NCBI GenBank assembly: GCA_036279475.1
Contig: DASUJB010000134.1
Span: 1-29,041, forward strand
DNA: 29,041 nt
From: ZC4RG19 sp036279475
GTDB lineage: Bacteria; Actinomycetota; Acidimicrobiia; Acidimicrobiales; VFJN01
Direction: 5' to 3'
Positions 21,130-28,106 of this stretch are shown piece by piece. Positions within the stretch are counted from its first letter, which is position 1; each line of letters opens with the position of its first letter. The notes beneath the pieces were generated by a model that saw nothing but the letters and a program-made list of their open reading frames with translations, searched no databases and was not told the origin of the DNA. The translations under genes were made by a program, and so were the position numbers.

Positions 21130-22668
21130 TCAGTTGACCTGGCGCTCCCGGCCCTCCCAGTAGGCGCTGCGGAGCTTGAACTTCTGGAGCTTGCCCGTGG
21201 CGGTGCGGGGCAGGGACGGGCGGACCTCCACCGTGGTGGGGCACTTGTAGTGCGTCAGCCGGGCGCGGCAGTGCTCGATCAGCTCGCCCTCGTCGGCACT
21301 CACCCCCTCGGCCAGCACGACCAGCGCCTTGACGGTCTCGCCCCACCTCTCGTCGGGCACGCCGATCACCGCGGCCTCGGCCACGGCGGGATGCGACTGG
21401 AGGACGTCCTCCACCTCGATCGAGGACACGTTCTCGCCGCCCGAGATGATGACGTCCTTCTTCCGGTCGGAGATGGTCAGGTAGCCGTCGTCGAGGGTGC
21501 CGCCGTCGCCGGTGTGGAACCACCCGTCCTCGAGGGCGGCCGCGGTGGCCTCGGGCTGGTCCCAGTAGCCGTCGAGCACCACGTTCGACCGGGCCAGCAC
21601 CTCGCCCGTCCGGTCGATCCGCAGGCGGGCACCCAGGGCCGGCGTGCCGGCCCGCACGAGCCTCGCCGCCCGGTCCGCCGGCGTCAGGTCGTCCCACTCG
21701 GCCCGGCGGCGGTTGACGGTGAGGAGCGGCGAGGTCTCGGTCAGCCCGTAGATCTGGATGAACTCCCAGCCCAGCTCGGTCTCCACCCGCTCGATGAGGC
21801 GGGTGGGCGGGGGCGCGCCGGCCACCACCACGCGGGTGCGCCCGTGGCCGGGGATCGGGCCGTCCCACGTGGCGGCGGCGTCGAGCACGGCGGCCACCAC
21901 GGCGGGTGCACCGCACAGCAGCGTCACGCCGTGGTCCTCCACCCGGTGCAGGATCTCGGCGCCGTCGACCTTGCGCAGCACCACCTGCGAGGCCCCCATC
22001 CCGGCCAGCCCGTAGGGCATCCCCCAGCCGTTGCAGTGGAACATCGGCAGGGTGTGGAGGTAGACGTCGCGGTCCGAGACGCCCGTGTGCAGGGCGAAGG
22101 TGGTGGCGTTGATCCACAGGTTGCGGTGGGTGAGCTGGACGCCCTTGGGCCGGGCCGTCGTGCCGCTCGTGTAGTTGATGGTGGCGGTGGCGTCCTCGTC
22201 GGGCTGCGCCCACGGCTCGGGGTCGGGGGCGTCGGCCGGCCACAGCTCGGGGTCGGTCTCGGCGCCCAGCACGAACCGGTGCTTGGCCGTCACCCCGGCC
22301 AGGGCCTCGTCCACCTCGGGGTCGACGAGCAGCACGCTCGCCCCCGAGTGCTCGACGATGTAGCGCACCTCGTCGGCGGCCAGCCGGAAGTTGACGGGCA
22401 CCAGGACGCGGCCCCAGGCGCTCACGCCGAAGAAGGACACGAGCAGCCGGGCCGAGTTGTGGGAGACGACGGCCACCCGCTCGCCCCGCCCGACGCCGAG
22501 GCCGTCGAGGGCGGCGGCCTGGGCCCGGGCCAGCTCGGCCACCCGGCCGTAGGTCAGGGTGCCCCACGAGGCCGCCGGCTGGAGCGGTTCGTCGACCACG
22601 CCCACGCGGTCGGGGTAGGCGAGCGCGGCTCGCTCCAGGTGGTCGGCGATCGTCAACGGGACTCGCAT
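21130..22668 (-). CDS. Acyl-CoA synthetase (AMP-forming, fatty-acid CoA ligase family)
   Basis: A 512-residue ANL-superfamily adenylating enzyme that would activate a carboxylic acid with ATP and join it to CoA. Motifs: the phosphate loop YTSGTTARPKG (166-176); IYGLTETSP (adenine/Mg motif); the hinge region GWFHTGDGGTLDDGYLTISDRKKDVIISGGENVSS; and the C-terminal catalytic lysine in RTATGKLQKFKLR (Lys493). The overall pattern resembles medium/long-chain fatty-acyl-CoA ligases such as the FadD/AlkK group; chain length cannot be judged. ATG at 22668 has GGGGGAG just upstream. There is no link to the leucine genes beyond position, though acyl-CoAs could meet branched-chain metabolism. Convergent with the IclR-family gene. 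Confidence 0.93.
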   Translation of the reverse strand: MRVPLTIADHLERAALAYPDRVGVVDEPLQPAASWGTLTYGRVAELARAQAAALDGLGVGRGERVAVVSHNSARLLVSFFGVSAWGRVLVPVNFRLAADEVRYIVEHSGASVLLVDPEVDEALAGVTAKHRFVLGAETDPELWPADAPDPEPWAQPDEDATATINYTSGTTARPKGVQLTHRNLWINATTFALHTGVSDRDVYLHTLPMFHCNGWGMPYGLAGMGASQVVLRKVDGAEILHRVEDHGVTLLCGAPAVVAAVLDAAATWDGPIPGHGRTRVVVAGAPPPTRLIERVETELGWEFIQIYGLTETSPLLTVNRRRAEWDDLTPADRAARLVRAGTPALGARLRIDRTGEVLARSNVVLDGYWDQPEATAAALEDGWFHTGDGGTLDDGYLTISDRKKDVIISGGENVSSIEVEDVLQSHPAVAEAAVIGVPDERWGETVKALVVLAEGVSADEGELIEHCRARLTHYKCPTTVEVRPSLPRTATGKLQKFKLRSAYWEGRERQVN

Positions 22669-22838
22669 CGCTCCCCCTCGTGGGCCTGGACCAGGACCGA
22701 CAGCTCCCGGTCACCGTACCAGTGCGTCGCCGTCCGGCACCCCGGATCCCGGCGCGTGCCACCTCGCCGGGGACCGGGATCGGACGGTGGGGCGCCTGCG
22801 GTCCGGCACGCGGGACGCCGCGGGCGGGGCGGGACGCC

Positions 22839-22864
22839 GTCTCGGCCAGGCCCGTAGGGGGTAC
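22839..22864 (+). promoter_or_regulatory. Possible SigF-like promoter before the hemerythrin gene
   Basis: GGGTAC (22859-22864) is the same -10 hexamer as at 17568 and lies ten bases before the GTG. GTCT (22839-22842), a 16-base spacer upstream, has one mismatch to GTTT. It is weaker than the promoter at 17547 and may be chance in GC-rich DNA. Confidence 0.3.
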
Positions 22865-22874
22865 GCGCCTTGCC

Positions 22875-23411
22875 GTGCCCGACGTGACGCGCCTCATCCT
22901 CGACGATCACGAGACCTTGCGACGCCGCTTCGCCGACCTCGACGACGCCCAGGCCAGCGGCGACCTCCGGGCCCTCCGGGCCGCCTGGGAGCCGCTGGCC
23001 GACCTCCTCGACCTGCACGCCGAGGCCGAGGAGCAGGTCTTCTACCCCAAGCTGCTGGTCGACGGCTCCCGGCCCCGGGCCGAGGACGAGACCGAGGACG
23101 CCATCGAGGACCACAACAAGATCCGCCAGGGCGTGCGTGACGCCGCCCGGCACGCCGTCGGCTCCGACGGGTGGTGGGAGGCGGTCGGGCGGGCACGCCG
23201 GGAGAACAGCAAGCACATCGCCGAGGAGGAGCGGGAGGCGTTGTCGAACTTCCGCCTCACCGTGCCGCTCGAGGAGCGCTACGCCCTCGGCCTGGAGTGG
23301 ATCCGCTTCCACGCCCGGCACGGCGGCGAGTCCGACGTCGAGGGCGTCGACAAGGACGCCGACCGCTACATCGCCCAGCACGACGACGCCGCGTCCCCCG
23401 GCGGGGCGTAG
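22875..23411 (+). CDS. Hemerythrin/HHE-domain protein
   Basis: A 178-residue four-helix protein with the HHE-type metal-ligand pattern: His12 (DDHETLRRRF), His48 and Glu52 (LDLHAEAEEQVFYP), His80 (EDHNKIR), and His114 and Glu118 (SKHIAEEEREAL). Such proteins bind a di-iron centre and sense or handle oxygen, nitric oxide or peroxide. GTG at 22875 was chosen: it starts right at the first helix and follows GGGTAC by ten bases, whereas the longer in-frame extension from 22680 is low-complexity and overlaps the neighbour's promoter region. Divergent from the acyl-CoA ligase gene. A stress role under SigF is possible but unproven. Confidence 0.88.
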   Translation: MPDVTRLILDDHETLRRRFADLDDAQASGDLRALRAAWEPLADLLDLHAEAEEQVFYPKLLVDGSRPRAEDETEDAIEDHNKIRQGVRDAARHAVGSDGWWEAVGRARRENSKHIAEEEREALSNFRLTVPLEERYALGLEWIRFHARHGGESDVEGVDKDADRYIAQHDDAASPGGA

Positions 23412-23440
23412 CTCGACCGCGTCGTCGCCCGGGCGCCCCG

Positions 23441-23491
23441 TCGGGCGGTGCGACGTACTCCATCGGGCGGTGCGACGTACTCCATCGGGCG
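23441..23491. repeat. 22-bp tandem repeat, 2.3 copies
   Basis: The 22-mer starting TCGGGCGGTGCGACGTACTC is perfect at 23441-23462 and 23463-23484, followed by a partial copy. It lies between the convergent hemerythrin and greA genes. It has no spacers, so it is not a CRISPR, and it contains no obvious terminator. Confidence 0.9.
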
Positions 23492-23537
23492 ATCCCGCGC
23501 GCCCCGCCGGGACCCCCGGCGCCGGCCCCGGCCGGGA

Positions 23538-24005
23538 TCAGTCGACCGCGACGACCTGGACCTGGAGCTGGGCGCCGGTGGGGGCGGTGAAGGACACGGC
23601 GTCCCCCGGCGACGAGCCGATGAGCGCCTCGCCGAGCGGGGACGAGGGGCTGATGACGTCGAGGTCGTCGTGCCGCTCCTCGATGGAGCCGACCAGGTAC
23701 CGCTCGACCTCGTCGTCGCCCTCGTAGCGGATGCTCACGATGGAGCCGTGGGACACCACGTCGCCGCCCTCGGCCTCGACGATCTCGGCGTTCTCCAGCA
23801 TGTTGGCGAGCTGGGCGATGCGGCCCTCCATCTTGCCCTGCTCCTCCTTGGCGGCGTGGTAGTCGCCGTTCTCGGAGAGGTCGCCGAGCTCGCGGGCCGT
23901 CTCGATCTTGCGGGCGATGTCGACCCGGCCACGCGTCGTCAGGTCGTCGTGCTCCGCCTTGAGGCGATCGAACGCAGCCTGCGAGAGGTGGTGGGTCTGT
24001 GCCAT
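23538..24005 (-). CDS. greA: Transcription elongation factor GreA
   Basis: Binds the RNA polymerase secondary channel and triggers cleavage of backtracked RNA. It has 155 residues. The N-terminal coiled coil carries the acidic tip ELGDLSENGDYHAAKEEQG, in which Asp42 and Glu45 correspond to the catalytic acids of the family. The C-terminal FKBP-like domain ends SSPLGEALIGSSPGDAVSF. ATG at 24005 was preferred to the GTGs at 24011/24014. A TAGCCT hexamer (24020-24015) lies nine bases before it, predicting a nearly leaderless mRNA. It runs away from the leuB leader, with about 30 bases between the two promoters, and is convergent with the hemerythrin gene. Confidence 0.97.
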   Translation of the reverse strand: MAQTHHLSQAAFDRLKAEHDDLTTRGRVDIARKIETARELGDLSENGDYHAAKEEQGKMEGRIAQLANMLENAEIVEAEGGDVVSHGSIVSIRYEGDDEVERYLVGSIEERHDDLDVISPSSPLGEALIGSSPGDAVSFTAPTGAQLQVQVVAVD

Positions 24006-24014
24006 GGGCACCAC

Positions 24015-24020
24015 AGGCTA
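24015..24020 (-). promoter_or_regulatory. Candidate -10 of greA
   Basis: TAGCCT on the minus strand, nine bases before the greA ATG. It is the same hexamer seen upstream of several genes here, with near-leaderless spacing. Confidence 0.45.
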
Positions 24021-24052
24021 CCGCCTCGGTCGGCCGTGACGACGGGGCCGGG

Positions 24053-24082
24053 TTGACGGCGCCGAGTGCGGCGGTGGACACT
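24053..24082 (+). promoter_or_regulatory. Candidate promoter of the leuB-ilvE-cimA leader
   Basis: TTGACG (24053-24058) and GACACT (24077-24082) are 18 bases apart. The expected transcript start falls within a base or two of the leader ATG at 24091. Spacing and -35 match the leuA leader promoter (TTGACC-N18-CACCAT). Confidence 0.5.
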
Positions 24083-24090
24083 GGCCCACG

Positions 24091-24129
24091 ATGCACCGCC
24101 TGCCCACCTCGGTAGCCATCATCCTCTAG
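24091..24129 (+). CDS. Branched-chain leader peptide (Val-Ala-Ile-Ile-Leu)
   Basis: A 12-codon frame, ATG to TAG, reading MHRLPTSVAIIL. Val, Ile, Ile and Leu codons (24112-24126) lie right before the stop, with another Leu at codon 4. The stop codon overlaps the 5' arm of a hairpin, and an intrinsic terminator follows, 72 bases before leuB. The codons cover all three branched-chain amino acids, which suits the operon: leuB (leucine, and isoleucine via citramalate), ilvE (all three) and cimA (isoleucine). No ribosome site is seen; the ATG is at the predicted transcript start. Attenuation by ribosome stalling is inferred. Confidence 0.72.
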   Translation: MHRLPTSVAIIL

Positions 24130-24156
24130 CGGACGTCGGCACCCCCGGCGCCCGCT
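24128..24156 (+). promoter_or_regulatory. Pause hairpin of the leuB-ilvE-cimA attenuator
   Basis: AGCGG-A-CGTCGG (24128-24139) pairs with CCGGCG-C-CCGCT (24145-24156): 5 plus 6 pairs around an A/C mismatch, with a 5-base loop and one G-T pair. It starts inside the leader stop codon. Its 3' arm contains CGCCC (24149-24153), which could instead pair with GGGCG (24176-24180) of the terminator, a possible anti-terminator. Confidence 0.65.
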
Positions 24157-24161
24157 CACGA

Positions 24162-24191
24162 CCGTCCACCCTGGTGGGCGGTTTGTCATTT
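24162..24191 (+). terminator. Intrinsic terminator of the leuB-ilvE-cimA attenuator
   Basis: CCGTCCA (24162-24168) pairs with TGGGCGG (24175-24181), with one G-T pair, and the T-rich TTTGTCATTT follows. It lies between the leader peptide and leuB, so it can only act as premature termination. The T-rich tail stands out in this GC-rich sequence. Confidence 0.7.
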
Positions 24192-24263
24192 CTCGGGCCG
24201 GTGCCGCGACCGCCGGCTCGGCCCTGCCCAGCACGACGGACGTCCAGCGGCAACGGAGCACCA

Positions 24264-25244
24264 GTGAGCCACAAGATCGGAGTCATCGGCGGTGACGGCA
24301 TCGGCCCGGAGGTCGTGGCCGAGGCCCTGAAGGTCGTCGCCGCCACGGGCGTCGCCCTCGAGGTGGTCGACTACGACCTCGGCGGCGCCCGCTACCTCCG
24401 GGACGGCACCGTCCTTCCCGACAGCGTCCTCGACGAGTGGCGGGGGCTCGACGCCCTGCTGCTGGGAGCCGTCGGCACCCCCGCGGTCCCGCCCGGCGTC
24501 ATCGAGCGCGGCCTGCTCCTGAAGATGCGCTTCGACCTCGACCTCTACATCAACCAGCGCCCGTTCCTCGATCCCGCCGCGGGCATCGACATGGTGGTGA
24601 TCCGGGAGAACACCGAGGGGCCCTACGTGGGGGAGGGCGGCGTGCTGCGCCGGGGTACGCCCCACGAGGTCGCCACCCAGGGGTCGGTCAACACCCGCAT
24701 GGGCGTCGAGCGCTGCGTCCGCTACGCCTACGAGCTGGCCGAGAGCCGTAGCCGCAAGCACCTCACGCTCGTGCACAAGACCAACGTCCTCACCTTCGCC
24801 GGCGACCTGTGGCAGCGCACCTTCGACGAGGTGGGCGGCGACCACCCGGGCGTGGGCACGGCCTACGACCACGTCGACGCGGCCTGCATCCACCTGGTCG
24901 CCGATCCCCGTCGCTACGACGTCGTCGTCACCGACAACCTGTTCGGCGACATCCTCACCGACCTGGCGGGCGCCGTCTCCGGGGGCATCGGCTACGCCAG
25001 CTCCGGGAACCTCAACCCGGCCCGCACCGGCCCGTCGATGTTCGAGCCTGTGCACGGCTCGGCGCCCGACATCGCCGGCCGGGGCGTCGCCAACCCCACG
25101 GCTGCCGTGCTGTCGGCCGCCATGATGCTCGACTTCCTCGGCGAGGCCGACGCCGCCGCCCGCATCCGCAAGGCGTGCGCCGATCCGCCGTCGCCCGCCG
25201 GCTCGACCGTCGAGGTCGGTGACGCCCTCGCCGCACGGGTCTGA
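24264..25244 (+). CDS. leuB: 3-isopropylmalate dehydrogenase
   Basis: Oxidatively decarboxylates 3-isopropylmalate with NAD to give 2-oxoisocaproate. With CimA present it probably also converts 3-methylmalate to 2-oxobutanoate. The 326 residues are of the short actinobacterial form. Features: IGGDGIGPEVV at the N terminus, the substrate-binding KMRFDLDLYINQRP, the catalytic Lys in VHKTNVLTF, the metal-binding Asp region VVTDNLFGDILTDLAG, and the NAD loop EPVHGSAPDIAGRGVANPTA. GTG at 24264 has GGAG five bases upstream. A longer in-frame extension to 24066 would run through the attenuator and is rejected. First gene of leuB-ilvE-cimA. Confidence 0.96.
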   Translation: MSHKIGVIGGDGIGPEVVAEALKVVAATGVALEVVDYDLGGARYLRDGTVLPDSVLDEWRGLDALLLGAVGTPAVPPGVIERGLLLKMRFDLDLYINQRPFLDPAAGIDMVVIRENTEGPYVGEGGVLRRGTPHEVATQGSVNTRMGVERCVRYAYELAESRSRKHLTLVHKTNVLTFAGDLWQRTFDEVGGDHPGVGTAYDHVDAACIHLVADPRRYDVVVTDNLFGDILTDLAGAVSGGIGYASSGNLNPARTGPSMFEPVHGSAPDIAGRGVANPTAAVLSAAMMLDFLGEADAAARIRKACADPPSPAGSTVEVGDALAARV

Positions 25245-25333
25245 GCGCCCCGCCGGCCCCGCCCGACCAGCAACCACCACCGCCGCCCACCACCCGCCCA
25301 CCACCCGCCCACCTCACGAGGGGATCCCGAGAC

Positions 25334-26251
25334 ATGCCCATCACGCCCACACCGCAGATCTGGTTCAACGGCGAGCTGATCCCTTGGGGCGAGGCGAAGG
25401 TCCACGTCCTCACCCACTCGCTGCACTACGGGATGGGCGTGTTCGAGGGCATCCGCGCCTACGACACCCCCGACGGTCCCGCCGTGTTCCGACTGACCGA
25501 CCACATGCGCCGGTTCGACGACTCGGCGAAGATCCTGATGATGCCGCTGCCATACTCGCTCGACGAGATGGTGCAGGCGGTCAAGGACACCGTGCGGTCG
25601 ACGGGCCTGCCCGAGTGCTACATCCGGCCGATCGCCTACTACGGCTACGGGGAGATGGGGCTCAACACCCTGCCGTGCGAGGTGGACGTGGCCATCGCCT
25701 GCTGGCCGTGGGGCGCCTACCTGGGTGAGGACGCCCTCAGCACCGGCGTGCGCATGAAGATCTCGTCGTGGGCCCGCCACGACCACAACACCATGCCGCC
25801 AGCCGCCAAGACCACCGGCAACTACGTGAACAGCTCGTTGGCCAAGGTGGAGGCCCTCCGGGCCGGCTACGACGAGGCGATCCTCCTCAACCGGGCCGGC
25901 ATGGTGGCCGAGTGCACCGGCGAGAACATCTTCGTCGCCCGGCACGGCCGGCTGCTGAGCCCGCCGCTGTCGGCGGGCGCCCTCGAGGGCGTCACGCAGA
26001 GCACCGTCATGGCCATCGCCCGCGATCTCGGCTTCGACGTCGGCCTGGGCGACCTGTCGCGCAGCGACCTCTACGTCGCCGAGGAGATGTTCGTGTGCGG
26101 CACCGCGGCCGAGGTGTCCTCGGTGCGCTCGGTCGACGACCGGGAGGTCCCCTGCCCCGGGCCCATGACCCTCGCCATCGGCGACGAGTACCACCGCGTC
26201 GTGCGAGGCGAGGTCGACCGCTACAAGGAGTGGGTCGAGCATGTCGGCTGA
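25334..26251 (+). CDS. ilvE: Branched-chain amino acid aminotransferase
   Basis: Final transamination for valine, leucine and isoleucine; fold-type IV PLP enzyme of 305 residues. The PLP lysine is Lys159 in PPAAKTTGNYVNS, the same number as in the E. coli enzyme. Other signatures are HSLHYGMGVFEGIRAY, YIRPIAYYGYGEMG and the cofactor glutamate in ECTGENIFVARHG. The ATG at 25334 follows GAGGGG by about ten bases. The 89-base gap after leuB is C/A-rich with CCCACCACCCGC repeats and no hairpin, so co-transcription is likely. Its last 11 bases overlap the start of cimA. Confidence 0.97.
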   Translation: MPITPTPQIWFNGELIPWGEAKVHVLTHSLHYGMGVFEGIRAYDTPDGPAVFRLTDHMRRFDDSAKILMMPLPYSLDEMVQAVKDTVRSTGLPECYIRPIAYYGYGEMGLNTLPCEVDVAIACWPWGAYLGEDALSTGVRMKISSWARHDHNTMPPAAKTTGNYVNSSLAKVEALRAGYDEAILLNRAGMVAECTGENIFVARHGRLLSPPLSAGALEGVTQSTVMAIARDLGFDVGLGDLSRSDLYVAEEMFVCGTAAEVSSVRSVDDREVPCPGPMTLAIGDEYHRVVRGEVDRYKEWVEHVG

Positions 26252-27911
26252 CCGGGGCGCCGGGGCAGGCGCGGGCGGGACCACCCCCCACCGGGAGCTT
26301 CCCGGGGCCGTCGACGTCTTCGACACGACGCTGCGGGACGGCGCCCAGTTCGAGGGCATCTCCCTGACCGTCGACGACAAGCTGCGGGTCGCCGAGCAGC
26401 TCGACTGGCTGGGGGTCCGCTGGATCGAGGGCGGCTACCCCCAGGCCAACCCCCGCGACGCCGAGTTCTTCCGCCGGGCCCCGCGCGAGCTGCGCCTGGA
26501 GACGGCGACCCTGGTGGCCTTCGGGTCGACCCGACGGCCCCTCGGGCGGGTCGACGTCGATCCCACCCTGCGGGCGCTGGTCGAGTCGGGCACCTCGACC
26601 TCGTGCATCGTGGGCAAGGGCTCGGCCTTCCACGTGACCGGGGCGCTGGGCACCACCCTGGACGAGGGCGTGGCCATGGTGTCGGAGTCGGTGGCGTTCC
26701 TGCGCCGTCAGGGCCAGCGGGTGTTCTTCGACGCCGAGCACTTCTTCGACGGCTACCGGTCGGACCGGGAGTTCTCCCTGCGCGTGCTGGAGGCGGCGGC
26801 CATGGCCGGTGCCGAGGTGCTGGTGCTGTGCGACACCAACGGCGGGTCGCTGCCCCACGAGGTGGAGCGCATCGTGGCCGAGGTGGGGGACTACCTCGGC
26901 CGCGACCACCAGCTCGGCATCCACACCCAGAACGACAGCGGCTGCGCGGTGGCCAACTCGGTGGCCGCCGTCGTGGCGGGGGCCACCCACGTCCAGGGCA
27001 CCGTCAACGGCTACGGCGAGCGCACGGGCAACGCCAACCTCATGACCGTGATCCCCGACCTCGAGCTCAAGATGGGCGTGCGCTGCCTCCCCGAGGGGCG
27101 CATCGAGCGGCTCACCGCCGTGAGCCGCCACGTGGCCGAGCTGGTGAACGTGCCCCCCCACCCGGCCGACCCCTACGTCGGGGCGTCGGCCTTCGCCCAC
27201 AAGGGCGGGCTGCACACCTCGGCGCTGGGGAAGGTGGGCGGGGTCAGCTACGAGCACGTCGACCCGGCGGTGGTGGGGAACCACACCCGGGTCCTGGTGT
27301 CCGACCTGGGGGGCCGGTCCGGCATGGTCCTCAAGGCCCGCGAGCTGGGCGTCGACCTCGACGACCGGGCCGCCGGGGAGCTGTCCGACCAGCTCAAGCA
27401 GCTCGAGGCCGAGGGCTACCAGTTCGAGGCGGCCGATGCCTCGCTCGAGCTGCTCATGCGGGGTGCGACCGGGTGGGAGCAGCCGTACTTCCGGTTGGAG
27501 GGCTACCGGGTCACGACCTACCACCGGAACCCGCTGCGAGCCGGCGTGCCCGCCAGCGACGCCGAGCCGTCGGTCGACACCGAGGCCACCGTCAAGCTGT
27601 GGGTGGGCGAGGACCGCCTGGTGGCGGTGGGCGAGGGCAACGGGCCCGTCAACGCCCTCGACGCCGCCCTCCGATCGGTGCTGACGGGGCGGTACCCGGA
27701 GATGGGCGACATCCACCTGACCGACTACCGGGTCCGGGTCCTGGAGGGCTCGGAGGCCACCCGGGCGGTGGTCCGCGTGCTCGTCGACTCGACGGACGGC
27801 GACCGGGCCTGGTCCACGGTGGGCGTCCACAACAACGTCATCGAGGCCTCGTGGCAGGCGCTCGTCGACTCGCTGGTCTACGGCCTCCTCCACGCCGGGG
27901 ACCCGGCCTGA
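26241..27911 (+). CDS. cimA: (R)-citramalate synthase
   Basis: Condenses pyruvate and acetyl-CoA to citramalate, opening the threonine-independent isoleucine route through LeuCD and LeuB. A 556-residue LeuA-like enzyme of the long CimA type: FDTTLRDGAQFEGISL (Arg32, Asp33), IEGGYPQANPRDAEFF, GTVNGYGERTGNANL, and a C-terminal regulatory dimer domain (about 400-550). The phrases DGAQFEGISL and EGGYPQANP separate CimA from LeuA and homocitrate synthase. The metal motif reads HTQND (His228, Gln230) where LeuA has HxHND. ATG at 26241 overlaps ilvE by 11 bases, which implies coupling. Being third in an operon whose leader peptide has two Ile codons supports an isoleucine role. HMG-CoA-lyase-like or re-citrate activity is less likely. 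Confidence 0.92.
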   Translation: MSADRGAGAGAGGTTPHRELPGAVDVFDTTLRDGAQFEGISLTVDDKLRVAEQLDWLGVRWIEGGYPQANPRDAEFFRRAPRELRLETATLVAFGSTRRPLGRVDVDPTLRALVESGTSTSCIVGKGSAFHVTGALGTTLDEGVAMVSESVAFLRRQGQRVFFDAEHFFDGYRSDREFSLRVLEAAAMAGAEVLVLCDTNGGSLPHEVERIVAEVGDYLGRDHQLGIHTQNDSGCAVANSVAAVVAGATHVQGTVNGYGERTGNANLMTVIPDLELKMGVRCLPEGRIERLTAVSRHVAELVNVPPHPADPYVGASAFAHKGGLHTSALGKVGGVSYEHVDPAVVGNHTRVLVSDLGGRSGMVLKARELGVDLDDRAAGELSDQLKQLEAEGYQFEAADASLELLMRGATGWEQPYFRLEGYRVTTYHRNPLRAGVPASDAEPSVDTEATVKLWVGEDRLVAVGEGNGPVNALDAALRSVLTGRYPEMGDIHLTDYRVRVLEGSEATRAVVRVLVDSTDGDRAWSTVGVHNNVIEASWQALVDSLVYGLLHAGDPA

Positions 27912-27953
27912 GCCGGTCGCGGCATCCGGAAGCCCTGCGCCCCCCGGCCGCCG

Positions 27954-27977
27954 GGGCCCCCGCCACGGCGGGGCCCT
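27954..27977 (+). terminator. GC hairpin downstream of cimA
   Basis: GGGGCCCCCGCC (27954-27965) faces GGCGGGGCCC (27968-27977), giving a strong stem with one bulge and a very short loop. It lies about 45 bases after cimA. No T-run follows. The rest of 27912-28106 is GC-rich with no gene seen. Confidence 0.45.
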
Positions 27978-28093
27978 GGTGACCCCCGGGGCTGGCCACG
28001 CCGGGGCCGCCGTGCACCCGGCTCCCCCCACGGCCGGGACGGGCGGTGCCGCCGGGACGCCCGGCCGTTTCCCGCCCGGCGCGCCGCCCCGAA

Positions 28094-28099
28094 TATCCT
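28094..28099 (+). promoter_or_regulatory. Candidate -10 of the small protein gene
   Basis: TATCCT lies seven bases before the GTG at 28107, predicting a leaderless mRNA. AATAT here is one of the few A/T runs nearby. Confidence 0.45.
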
Positions 28100-28106
28100 C
28101 CCCGCC

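Noticed and set aside
23441..23491. CRISPR array
   Set aside because: The repeats are directly adjacent with no spacers, and no cas genes are present.
24066..24263. N-terminal extension of LeuB
   Set aside because: It would cross the attenuator; the conserved LeuB start (KIGVIGGDGIGP) lies right after GTG 24264, which has a ribosome site.
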